DNA of 64,000 nt, from contig NW_027478919.1 in NCBI RefSeq assembly GCF_051014685.1, positions 248,001-312,000 on the forward strand, written 5' to 3'. The notes under the pieces are model-generated. The model was not told where the DNA came from, made no database searches, and was given only the letters and a program-made list of their open reading frames with translations. The DNA comes from Ptiloglossa arizonensis (taxonomy: Eukaryota; Arthropoda; Insecta; Hymenoptera; Colletidae). The position numbers and the translations under genes were made by a program. Below, piece after piece: positions 1 to 12,558 of this stretch; position 1 is the stretch's first letter; each line of letters starts with the position of its first letter.

Positions 1-1639
1 TTCAAACTCTCATATCTCGCGATCGGATTGACAAACTCGAGAAATTCCGGTTGCATCTGAAAGTAGAAACTCGCCCGATTACAATGGTGTGTGTACTTTT
101 CCCCTAAGGCATTCCAGTTATTGGTTTCGAGTATCATATTTGCGAAAATTTTGATGGTTTCTCAACCATTCCTTAACTTCAAACTCCCATATCTCGCGAA
201 CGGATTGACGAACTCGAGAAATTCCGGTTGCATCTGAAAGCAGAAACTCGCCCGATTACAACGGTATGTGTATTTTTGCCGTAGGCCAATGTAGTTATTG
301 GTTTCGAGTATCAGACTTGCGAAAATTTTGATGGTTTCTCAACCATTCCTTAACTTCAAACTCCCATATCTCGCGAACGGATTGACGAACTCGGGAAATA
401 CCGGTTGCATCTGAAAGCAGAAACTCGCTCGATTACAATGGTGTGTGTACTTTTCCCCTAAGCCTTTCCAGATATTGGTTTCGAGTACCACACTTGCGAA
501 AATTTTGATGGTTTCTCAACCATTCCTTATCTTCAAACTCCCATATTTCGCGAACGGATTGACGAAATCGAGAAATTCCTGTTGCATCTGAAAGTAGAAA
601 CTCTCCCGATTACAACGGTATGCGTATTTTTCCGCCAGGCCATTGTAGTTATTGGTTTCGAGTATCAGACTTGCGAAAATTTTGATGGTTTCTCAACCAT
701 TCCTTAACTTCAAACTCCCATATCTCGCGAACGGATTGACGAACTCGAGAAATTCCGGTTGCATCTGATAGCAGAAACTCGCCCGATTACAATGGTGTGT
801 GTACTTTTCCCCTAGGCCATTCCAGTTATTGGTTTCGAGTGTCAGACTTGCGAAAATTTTGATGGTTTCTCAAACATTCCTTAACTTCAAACTCCCATAT
901 CTCGCGAACGGATTGCCGAACTCGAGAAATTCCTGTTGCATCTGAAAGTAGTATCTCGCCCGATTACAATGGTATGTGTATTTTTGCCGTAGGCCATAGT
1001 AGTTACTGGTTTCGAGTATCAGACTTACGAAAATTTTGATGGTTTCTCAACCACTCCTTAACTTCAAACTCCCATATCTCGCGAACGGACTGACGAACTC
1101 GAGAAATTCCTGTTGCATCTGAAAGCAGAAACTCGCCCGATTACAAGGGTATGCGTATTTTTCCCCCAGGCCATTGTAGTTATTGGTTTCGAGTATCAGA
1201 CTTGCGAAAATTTTGATGGTTTCTCAACCATTCCTTAACTTCAAACTCCCATATCTCGCGAACGGATTGACGAACTCGGGTAATTCCTGTTGCACCTGAA
1301 AGCAGATACTAGCACGATTACAATGGTGTGTGTACTTTTCCCCTAAGCCATTCCAGTTATTGGTTTCGAGTATCATACTTGCGAAAATTTGGATGGTTTC
1401 TCAACCATTCCTTAACTTCAAACTCCCATATCTCGCGAACGGATTGACGAACTCGAGAAATTCCTGTTGCATCTGAAAGTAGAAACACGCCCGATTACAA
1501 TGGTGTGTGTACTTTTCCCCTAAGCCATTCCATTTATTGGTTTCGAGTATCAGACTGGCGAAAATTTGGATGGTTTCTCAACCATTCCTTAAATTCAAAC
1601 TCCCATATTTCGCGAACGGATTGACGAAATCGAGAAATT

Positions 1640-4056
1640 CCTGTTGCATCTGAAAGTAGAAACACGCCCGATTACAATGGTGTGTGTACTTTTCCCCTAA
1701 GCCATTCCATTTATTGGTTTCGAGTATCAGACTGGCGAAAATTTTGATGGTTTCTCAACCATTCCTTAAATTCAAACTCCCATATTTCGCGAACGGATTG
1801 ACGAAATCGAGAAATTCCTGTTGCATCTGGAAGTAGAAACTCTCCCGATTACAACGGTGTGTGTACTTTTCCCCTAAGCCATTCCAGTTATTGGTTCCGA
1901 GTATCAGATTTGCGAAAATTTTGATGGTTTCTCAACCATTCCTTAACTTCAAACTCCCATATCTCGCGAACGGATTGACGAACTCGAGAAATTCCTGTTG
2001 CATCTGAAAGTAGTATCTCGCCCGATTACAATGGTATGTGTATTTTTGCCCCAGGCCATAGCAGTTATTGGTTTCGAGTATCAGACTTGCAAAAACTTTG
2101 ATGGTTTCTCAACCATTCCTTAACTTCAAACACCCATATCTCGCGAACGGATTGACGAACTCGAGAAATTCCTGTTGCATCTGAAAGCAGAAACTCGCCC
2201 GATTACAATGGTGTGTGTACTTTTCCCCTAGGCCATTCCAGTTATTGGTTTCGACTATCAGACTTGCGAAAATTTTGATGGTTTCTCAAACATTCCTTAA
2301 CTTCAAACTCCCATATCTCGCGAACGGATTGACGAACTCGAGAAATTCCTGTTGCATCTGAAAGCAGAAACTCGCCCGATTACAACGTTATGCGTATTTT
2401 TGCCCTAGACCAATGTAGTTATTGGTTTCGAGTATCAGACTTGCGAAAATTTTGATGGTATCTCAACCATTCCTTAACTTCAAACTCCCATATCTCGCGA
2501 ACGGATTGACGAACTCGAGAAATTCCTATTGCATCTGAAAGCAGAAACTCTCCCGATTACAACGGTATGTGTATTTTTCGCCCAGGCCATTGTTGTTATT
2601 GGTTTCGAGCATCAGACTTGCGAAAATTTTGATGGTTTCTCAACCATTCCTTAAATTCAAACTCCCATATCTCGCGAACGGACTGACGAACTCGAGAAAT
2701 TCCTGTTGCATCTGAAGGCAGAAACTCGCCCGATTACAACGGTATGCGTATTTTTCCCCCAGGCCATTGTAGTTATTTGTTTCGAGTATCGGACTTGCGA
2801 AAATTTTGATGCTTTCTCAACCATTCTTTAACTTCAAACTCTCATATCTCGCGATCGGATTGACAAACTCGAGAAATTCCGGTTGCACCTGAAAGCAGAA
2901 ACTAGCACGATTACAATGGTGTGTGTACTTTTCCCCTAAGCCATTCCAGTTATTGGTTTCGAGTATCACACTTGCGAAAATTTGGATGGTTTCTCAACCA
3001 TTCCTTAACTTCAAACTCCCATATCTCGCGAACGGATTGACGAACTCGAGAAATTCCTGTTGCATCTGAAAGTAGAAACACGCCCGATTACAATGGTGTG
3101 TGTACTTTTCCCCTAAGCCATTCCATTTATTGGTTTCGAGTATCAGACTGGCGAAAATTTTGATGGTTTCTCAACCATTCCTTAAATTCAAACTCCCATA
3201 TTTCGCGAACGGATTGACGAAATCGAGAAATTCCTGTTGCATCTGAAAGTAGAAACTCTCCCGATTACAACGGTGTGTGTACTTTTCCCCTAAGCCATTC
3301 CAGTTATTGGTCCCGAGTATCAGACTTGCGAAAATTTTGATGGTTTCTCAACCATTCCTTAACTTCAAACTCCCATATCTCGCGAACGGATTGACGAACT
3401 CGAGAAATTCCTGTTGCATCTGAAAGTAGTATCTCGCCCGATTACAATGGTATGTGTATTTTTGCCCCAGGCCATAGCAGTTATTGGTTTCGAGTATCAG
3501 ACTTGCAAAAACTTTGATGGTTTCTCAACCATTCCTTAACTTCAAACACCCATATCTCGCGAACGGATTGACGAACTCGAGAAATTCCTGTTGCATCTGA
3601 AAGCAGAAACTCGCCCGATTACAATGGTGTGTGTACTTTTCCCCTAGGCCATTCCAGTTATTGGTTTCGACTATCAGACTTGCGAAAATTTTGATGGTTT
3701 CTCAAACATTCCTTAACTTCAAACTCCCATATCTCGCGAACGGATTGACGAACTCGAGAAATTCCTGTTGCATCTGAAAGCAGAAACTCGCCCGATTACA
3801 ACGGTATGCGTATTTTTGCCCTAGACCAATGTAGTTATTGGTTTCGAGTATCAGACTTGCGAAAATTTTGATGGTATCTCAACCATTCCTTAACTTCAAA
3901 CTCCCATATCTCGCGAACGGATTGACGAACTCGAGAAATTCCTATTGCATCTGAAAGCAGAAACTCTCCCGATTACAACGGTATGTGTATTTTTCGCCCA
4001 GGCCATTGTAGTTATTGGTTTCGAGCATCAGACTTGCGAAAATTTTGATGGTTTTT
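1640..4056 (+). repeat. Nested 1416-bp duplication (8 monomers) inside HOR copy 1
   Basis: The segment from about 1640 to 2640 is repeated at about 3056 to 4056 (offset 1416 = 8 x 177). Shared private variants include gaaactctcccg with acggtgtgtgt, the gcaaaaactttgatgg monomer, and gacgaactcgagaaattcctattgc. Small differences separate the copies (acgttatgcg against acggtatgcg; tgttgttattgg against tgtagttattgg). The same arrangement is present 6018 bp downstream, so this duplication is older than the 6-kb duplication. Confidence 0.85.
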
Positions 4057-5206
4057 CAACCATTCCTTAATTTCAAACTCCCATATCTTGCGAACGGAAT
4101 GAGGAACTCGAGAAATTCCTGTTGCATCTGAAAGCAGAAACTCGCCCGATTACAATGGTGTGTGCACTTTTCCGCTAGGCCATTCCAGTTATTGGTTTCG
4201 AGTATCATACTTGCGAAAATTTTGATGGTTTCTCAACCATTCCTTAACTTCAAACTCCCATATCTCGCGAACGGATTGACGAACTCGAGAAATTCCTGTT
4301 GCATCTGAAAGCAGAAACTCGCCCGATTACAACGGTGTGTGTATTTTTGCCCTAGGCCAATGTAGTTATTGGTTTCGAGTATCAGACTTGCGAAAATTTT
4401 GATGTTTTCCCAACCATTCCTTAACTTCAAACTCCCATATCTCGCGAACGGATTGACGAACTCGAGAAATTCCTGTTGCATCTGGAAGTAGAAACTCGCC
4501 CGATTACAATGGTGTGTGTACTTTTCCCCTAAGCCATTCCTGTTATTGGTTTCGAGTATCAGACTTGCGAAAATTTCGATGGTTCCTCAACCATTCCTTA
4601 ACTTCAAACTCCCATATCTCGCGAACGGATTGACGAACTCGAGAAATTCCTGTTACATCTGAAAGTAGTGTCTCGCCCGATTACAACGGTATATGTATTT
4701 TTCCCCCAGGCCATAGTAGTTATTGGTTTCGAGTAACAGACTTGCGAAAATTTTGATGGTTTCTCAACCATTCCTTAACTTCAAACTCCCATATCTCGCG
4801 AACGGATTGACGAACTCGAGAAATTCCTGTTGCATCTGAAAGCAGAAACTCGTCCGATTTCAACGGTATGTGTATTTTTGCCCTAGGCCATAGTAGTTAT
4901 TGGTTTCGAGTATCAGACTTCCGAAAATTTTGATGGTTTCTCAACCATTCCTTAACTTCAAACTCCCATATCTCGCGAACGGATTGACGAACTCGAGAAA
5001 TTCCTGTTGCATCTGAAAGTAGAAACTCTCCCGATTACAACGGTATGTGTATTTTTCCCCCAGGCCACAGTAGTTATTGGTTTCGAGTGTCAGACTTGCG
5101 AAAATTTTGATGGTCTCTCAACCATTCCTTAATTTCAAACTCTCATATCTCGCGATCGGATTGACGAACTCGAGAAATTCCTGTTGCGTCTGAAAGCAGA
5201 AACTCG

Positions 5207-5221
5207 CCCGATTACAACGAT
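5207..5221 (-). other. CENP-B-box-like motif (example; recurs in many monomers)
   Basis: The mammalian CENP-B box core is NTTCGNNNNANNCGGGN. Read on the minus strand, cccgattacaacgat matches 8 of the 9 fixed positions; the commoner cccgattacaacggt matches 7 of 9. Monomers with acaatgg match fewer. Further examples with acaacgat lie near 6100, 11230, 12110, 13705 and 15830. Binding by any CENP-B-like protein is not shown, and a match of this quality could be coincidental. Confidence 0.35.
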
Positions 5222-6540
5222 ATGTGTATTTTGGCCCTAGGCCAATGTAGTTATTGGTTTCGAGTATCAGACTTGCGAAAATTTTGATGTTTTCTCAACC
5301 ATTCCTTAACTTCAAACTCCCATATCTCGCGAACGGATTGACGAACTCGAGAAATTCCTGTTGCATCTGAAAGCAGAAACTCGCCCGATTACAATGGTGT
5401 GCGTACTTTTCCCCTAAGCCATTCCAGTTAATGGTTTCGAGTATCAGACTTCCGCAATTTTTGATGATTTCTCAACCATTCCTTAACTTCAAACTCCCAT
5501 ACCTTGCGAACGGATTGACGAACTCGAGAAACTCCTGTTGCATCTGAAAGCAGAAACTCGTCCGATTTCAACGGTATGTGTATTTTTGCCCTAGGCCATA
5601 GTAGTTATTGGTTTCGAGTATCAGACTTCCGAAAATTTTGATGGTTTCTCAACCATTCCTTAACTTCAAACTCCCATATCTCGCGAACGGATTGACGAAC
5701 TCGAGAAATTCCTGTTGCATCTGAAAGTAGAAACTCTCCCGATTACAACGGTATGTGTATTTTCCCCCCAGGCCACAGTAGTTATTGGTTTCCAGTAACA
5801 GACTTGCGAAAATTTTGATGGCTTCTCAACCATTCCTTAACTTCAAACTCCCATATCTCGCGAACGGATTGACGAACCCAAGAAATTGCTGTTGCATCTG
5901 AAAGCAGAAACTCGCCCGATTACAACGGTATGTGAATTTTTGCCCTAGGCCATTCCAGTTATTGGTTTCGAGTATCAGACTTCCGAAATTTTTGATGGTT
6001 TCTCAACCATTCCTTAACTTCAAACTCCCATATCTCGCGAACGGATTGACGAACCCAAGAAATTGCTGTTGCATCTGAAAGCAGAAACTCGCCCGATTAC
6101 AACGATATGTGTATTTTGGCCCTAGGCCAATGTAGTTATTGGTTTCGAGTATCAGACTTGCGAAAATTTTGATGGTTTCTCAACCATTCCTTAACTTCAA
6201 ACTCCCATATCTCGCGAACGGATTGACGAACTCGAAAAATTCCTGTTGCATCTGAAAGCAGATACCTTGCCCGATTACAACGGTCTGTGTATCTTTCCCC
6301 TAGGCCATTGTAGTTATTGGTTTCGAGTATCAGACTAGCGAAAATTTTGATGGCTTCTCAATCATTCCTTAACTTCTATGTCCCATATTTCGCGAACGGA
6401 TAGACGAACTCGAGAAATTCCTGTTGCATCTGAAAGTAGAAACTCGCCCGATTACAATGGTGTGTGCACTTTTCCCTTGGGCCATTCCAGTTATTGGTTT
6501 CGAGTATCAGACTTACAATACTTTGATGGTTTCTCAACCA

Positions 6541-9500
6541 TTCCTTATCTTCAAACTCCCATATTTCGCGAACGGATTGACGAAATCGAGAAATTCCTGT
6601 TGCATCTGAAAGTAGAAACTCTCCCGATTACAACGGTATGCGTATTTTTCCGCCAGGCCATTGTAGTTATTGGTTTCGAGTATCAGACTTGCGAAAATTT
6701 TGATGGTTTCTCAACCATTCCTTAACTTCAAACTCCCATATCTCGCGAACGGATTGACGAACTCGAGAAATTCCGGTTGCATCTGATAGCAGAAACTCGC
6801 CCGATTACAATGGTGTGTGTACTTTTCCCCTAGGCCATTCCAGTTATTGGTTTCGAGTGTCAGACTTGCGAAAATTTTGATGGTTTCTCAAACATTCCTT
6901 AACTTCAAACTCCCATATCTCGCGAACGGATTGCCGAACTCGAGAAATTCCTGTTGCATCTGAAAGTAGTATCTCGCCCGATTACAATGGTATGTGTATT
7001 TTTGCCGTAGGCCATAGTAGTTACTGGTTTCGAGTATCAGACTTACGAAAATTTTGATGGTTTCTCAACCACTCCTTAACTTCAAACTCCCATATCTCGC
7101 GAACGGACTGACGAACTCGAGAAATTCCTGTTGCATCTGAAAGCAGAAACTCGCCCGATTACAAGGGTATGCGTATTTTTCCCCCAGGCCATTGTAGTTA
7201 TTGGTTTCGAGTATCAGACTTGCGAAAATTTTGATGGTTTCTCAACCATTCCTTAACTTCAAACTCCCATATCTCGCGAACGGATTGACGAACTCGGGTA
7301 ATTCCTGTTGCACCTGAAAGCAGATACTAGCACGATTACAATGGTGTGTGTACTTTTCCCCTAAGCCATTCCAGTTATTGGTTTCAAGTATCATACTTGC
7401 GAAAATTTGGATGGTTTCTCAACCATTCCTTAACTTCAAACTCCCATATCTCGCGAACGGATTGACGAACTCGAGAAATTCCTGTTGCATCTGAAAGTAG
7501 AAACACGCCCGATTACAATGGTGTGTGTACTTTTCCCCTAAGCCATTCCATTTATTGGTTTCGAGTATCAGACTGGCGAAAATTTGGATGGTTTCTCAAC
7601 CATTCCTTAAATTCAAACTCCCATATTTCGCGAACGGATTGACGAAATCGAGAAATTCCTGTTGCATCTGAAAGTAGAAACACGCCCGATTACAATGGTG
7701 TGTGTACTTTTCCCCTAAGCCATTCCATTTATTGGTTTCGAGTATCAGACTGGCGAAAATTTTGATGGTTTCTCAACCATTCCTTAAATTCAAACTCCCA
7801 TATTTCGCGAACGGATTGACGAAATCGAGAAATTCCTGTTGCATCTGGAAGTAGAAACTCTCCCGATTACAACGGTGTGTGTACTTTTCCCCTAAGCCAT
7901 TCCAGTTATTGGTTCCGAGTATCAGATTTGCGAAAATTTTGATGGTTTCTCAACCATTCCTTAACTTCAAACTCCCATATCTCGCGAACGGATTGACGAA
8001 CTCGAGAAATTCCTGTTGCATCTGAAAGTAGTATCTCGCCCGATTACAATGGTATGTGTATTTTTGCCCCAGGCCATAGCAGTTATTGGTTTCGAGTATC
8101 AGACTTGCAAAAACTTTGATGGTTTCTCAACCATTCCTTAACTTCAAACACCCATATCTCGCGAACGGATTGACGAACTCGAGAAATTCCTGTTGCATCT
8201 GAAAGCAGAAACTCGCCCGATTACAATGGTGTGTGTACTTTTCCCCTAGGCCATTCCAGTTATTGGTTTCGACTATCAGACTTGCGAAAATTTTGATGGT
8301 TTCTCAAACATTCCTTAACTTCAAACTCCCATATCTCGCGAACGGATTGACGAACTCGAGAAATTCCTGTTGCATCTGAAAGCAGAAACTCGCCCGATTA
8401 CAACGTTATGCGTATTTTTGCCCTAGACCAATGTAGTTATTGGTTTCGAGTATCAGACTTGCGAAAATTTTGATGGTATCTCAACCATTCCTTAACTTCA
8501 AACTCCCATATCTCGCGAACGGATTGACGAACTCGAGAAATTCCTATTGCATCTGAAAGCAGAAACTCTCCCGATTACAACGGTATGTGTATTTTTCGCC
8601 CAGGCCATTGTTGTTATTGGTTTCGAGCATCAGACTTGCGAAAATTTTGATGGTTTCTCAACCATTCCTTAAATTCAAACTCCCATATCTCGCGAACGGA
8701 CTGACGAACTCGAGAAATTCCTGTTGCATCTGAAGGCAGAAACTCGCCCGATTACAACGGTATGCGTATTTTTCCCCCAGGCCATTGTAGTTATTTGTTT
8801 CGAGTATCGGACTTGCGAAAATTTTGATGCTTTCTCAACCATTCTTTAACTTCAAACTCTCATATCTCGCGATCGGATTGACAAACTCGAGAAATTCCGG
8901 TTGCACCTGAAAGCAGAAACTAGCACGATTACAATGGTGTGTGTACTTTTCCCCTAAGCCATTCCAGTTATTGGTTTCGAGTATCACACTTGCGAAAATT
9001 TGGATGGTTTCTCAACCATTCCTTAACTTCAAACTCCCATATCTCGCGAACGGATTGACGAACTCGAGAAATTCCTGTTGCATCTGAAAGTAGAAACACG
9101 CCCGATTACAATGGTGTGTGTACTTTTCCCCTAAGCCATTCCATTTATTGGTTTCGAGTATCAGACTGGCGAAAATTTTGATGGTTTCTCAACCATTCCT
9201 TAAATTCAAACTCCCATATTTCGCGAACGGATTGACGAAATCGAGAAATTCCTGTTGCATCTGAAAGTAGAAACTCTCCCGATTACAACGGTGTGTGTAC
9301 TTTTCCCCTAAGCCATTCCAGTTATTGGTCCCGAGTATCAGACTTGCGAAAATTTTGATGGTTTCTCAACCATTCCTTAACTTCAAACTCCCATATCTCG
9401 CGAACGGATTGACGAACTCGAGAAATTCCTGTTGCATCTGAAAGTAGTATCTCGCCCGATTACAATGGTATGTGTATTTTTGCCCCAGGCCATAGCAGTT

Positions 9501-12500
9501 ATTGGTTTCGAGTATCAGACTTGCAAAAACTTTGATGGTTTCTCAACCATTCCTTAACTTCAAACACCCATATCTCGCGAACGGATTGACGAACTCGAGA
9601 AATTCCTGTTGCATCTGAAAGCAGAAACTCGCCCGATTACAATGGTGTGTGTACTTTTCCCCTAGGCCATTCCAGTTATTGGTTTCGACTATCAGACTTG
9701 CGAAAATTTTGATGGTTTCTCAAACATTCCTTAACTTCAAACTCCCATATCTCGCGAACGGATTGACGAACTCGAGAAATTCCTGTTGCATCTGAAAGCA
9801 GAAACTCGCCCGATTACAACGGTATGCGTATTTTTGCCCTAGACCAATGTAGTTATTGGTTTCGAGTATCAGACTTGCGAAAATTTTGATGGTATCTCAA
9901 CCATTCCTTAACTTCAAACTCCCATATCTCGCGAACGGATTGACGAACTCGAGAAATTCCTATTGCATCTGAAAGCAGAAACTCTCCCGATTACAACGGT
10001 ATGTGTATTTTTCGCCCAGGCCATTGTAGTTATTGGTTTCGAGCATCAGACTTGCGAAAATTTTGATGGTTTTTCAACCATTCCTTAATTTCAAACTCCC
10101 ATATCTTGCGAACGGAATGAGGAACTCGAGAAATTCCTGTTGCATCTGAAAGCAGAAACTCGCCCGATTACAATGGTGTGTGCACTTTTCCGCTAGGCCA
10201 TTCCAGTTATTGGTTTCGAGTATCATACTTGCGAAAATTTTGATGGTTTCTCAACCATTCCTTAACTTCAAACTCCCATATCTCGCGAACGGATTGACGA
10301 ACTCGAGAAATTCCTGTTGCATCTGAAAGCAGAAACTCGCCCGATTACAACGGTGTGTGTATTTTTGCCCTAGGCCAATGTAGTTATTGGTTTCGAGTAT
10401 CAGACTTGCGAAAATTTTGATGTTTTCCCAACCATTCCTTAACTTCAAACTCCCATATCTCGCGAACGGATTGACGAACTCGAGAAATTCCTGTTGCATC
10501 TGGAAGTAGAAACTCGCCCGATTACAATGGTGTGTGTACTTTTCCCCTAAGCCATTCCTGTTATTGGTTTCGAGTATCAGACTTGCGAAAATTTCGATGG
10601 TTCCTCAACCATTCCTTAACTTCAAACTCCCATATCTCGCGAACGGATTGACGAACTCGAGAAATTCCTGTTACATCTGAAAGTAGTGTCTCGCCCGATT
10701 ACAACGGTATATGTATTTTTCCCCCAGGCCATAGTAGTTATTGGTTTCGAGTAACAGACTTGCGAAAATTTTGATGGTTTCTCAACCATTCCTTAACTTC
10801 AAACTCCCATATCTCGCGAACGGATTGACGAACTCGAGAAATTCCTGTTGCATCTGAAAGCAGAAACTCGTCCGATTTCAACGGTATGTGTATTTTTGCC
10901 CTAGGCCATAGTAGTTATTGGTTTCGAGTATCAGACTTCCGAAAATTTTGATGGTTTCTCAACCATTCCTTAACTTCAAACTCCCATATCTCGCGAACGG
11001 ATTGACGAACTCGAGAAATTCCTGTTGCATCTGAAAGTAGAAACTCTCCCGATTACAACGGTATGTGTATTTTTCCCCCAGGCCACAGTAGTTATTGGTT
11101 TCGAGTGTCAGACTTGCGAAAATTTTGATGGTCTCTCAACCATTCCTTAATTTCAAACTCTCATATCTCGCGATCGGATTGACGAACTCGAGAAATTCCT
11201 GTTGCGTCTGAAAGCAGAAACTCGCCCGATTACAACGATATGTGTATTTTGGCCCTAGGCCAATGTAGTTATTGGTTTCGAGTATCAGACTTGCGAAAAT
11301 TTTGATGTTTTCTCAACCATTCCTTAACTTCAAACTCCCATATCTCGCGAACGGATTGACGAACTCGAGAAATTCCTGTTGCATCTGAAAGCAGAAACTC
11401 GCCCGATTACAATGGTGTGCGTACTTTTCCCCTAAGCCATTCCAGTTAATGGTTTCGAGTATCAGACTTCCGCAATTTTTGATGATTTCTCAACCATTCC
11501 TTAACTTCAAACTCCCATACCTTGCGAACGGATTGACGAACTCGAGAAACTCCTGTTGCATCTGAAAGCAGAAACTCGTCCGATTTCAACGGTATGTGTA
11601 TTTTTGCCCTAGGCCATAGTAGTTATTGGTTTCGAGTATCAGACTTCCGAAAATTTTGATGGTTTCTCAACCATTCCTTAACTTCAAACTCCCATATCTC
11701 GCGAACGGATTGACGAACTCGAGAAATTCCTGTTGCATCTGAAAGTAGAAACTCTCCCGATTACAACGGTATGTGTATTTTCCCCCCAGGCCACAGTAGT
11801 TATTGGTTTCCAGTAACAGACTTGCGAAAATTTTGATGGCTTCTCAACCATTCCTTAACTTCAAACTCCCATATCTCGCGAACGGATTGACGAACCCAAG
11901 AAATTGCTGTTGCATCTGAAAGCAGAAACTCGCCCGATTACAACGGTATGTGAATTTTTGCCCTAGGCCATTCCAGTTATTGGTTTCGAGTATCAGACTT
12001 CCGAAATTTTTGATGGTTTCTCAACCATTCCTTAACTTCAAACTCCCATATCTCGCGAACGGATTGACGAACTCGAGAAATTCCTGTTGCGTCTGAAAGC
12101 AGAAACTCGCCCGATTACAACGATATGTGTATTTTGGCCCTAGGCCAATGTAGTTATTGGTTTCGAGTATCAGACTTGCGAAAATTTTGATGGTTTCTCA
12201 ACCATTCCTTAACTTCAAACTCCCATATCTCGCGAACGGATTGACGAACTCGAAAAATTCCTGTTGCATCTGAAAGCAGATACCTTGCCCGATTACAACG
12301 GTCTGTGTATCTTTCCCCTAGGCCATTGTAGTTATTGGTTTCGAGTATCAGACTAGCGAAAATTTTGATGGCTTCTCAATCATTCCTTAACTTCTATGTC
12401 CCATATTTCGCGAACGGATAGACGAACTCGAGAAATTCCTGTTGCATCTGAAAGTAGAAACTCGCCCGATTACAATGGTGTGTGCACTTTTCCCTTGGGC

Positions 12501-12558
12501 CATTCCAGTTATTGGTTTCGAGTATCAGACTTACAATACTTTGATGGTTTCTCAACCA
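6541..12558 (+). repeat. 6018-bp higher-order repeat, copy 2 (34 monomers)
   Basis: Directly abuts copy 1 and starts with the same private variants (ccttatcttc, catatttcgcg). It ends in a monomer with the private variant cttacaatactttgatgg, seen at the ends of both copies (near 6510 and 12530). After 12558 the sequence continues with a different monomer (acggtttga), so a third full copy does not follow. Length and phase equal 34 monomers with no net indel. Confidence 0.93.
7658..10074 (+). repeat. Nested 1416-bp duplication inside HOR copy 2
   Basis: Counterpart of the nested duplication in copy 1, shifted by 6018 bp: about 7658-8658 is repeated at about 9074-10074. The same distinguishing differences between the two sub-copies (acgttatgcg at the first, acggtatgcg at the second) are retained. 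This fixes the order of events: first the 8-monomer duplication, then the 34-monomer duplication. Confidence 0.85.

Larger units (their letters stand above)
523..6540 (+). repeat. 6018-bp higher-order repeat, copy 1 (34 monomers)
   Basis: This block recurs at an offset of exactly 6018 bp, with near identity in every stretch I compared. The left breakpoint lies within the shared stretch about 504-540, before the diagnostic variants ccttatcttc and catatttcgcg that also start copy 2. The adjacent monomers within it are far less alike than the two copies are, which is the hallmark of a higher-order repeat. Known differences from copy 2 include single substitutions and a clustered tract at 6055-6073. 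Confidence 0.93.

Noticed and set aside
6378..6725. Satellite open frames of 60-115 codons throughout both arms
   Set aside because: They repeat a 59-codon pattern dictated by the 177-bp monomer and are broken by stops in most monomers. They vary as neutral sequence would.
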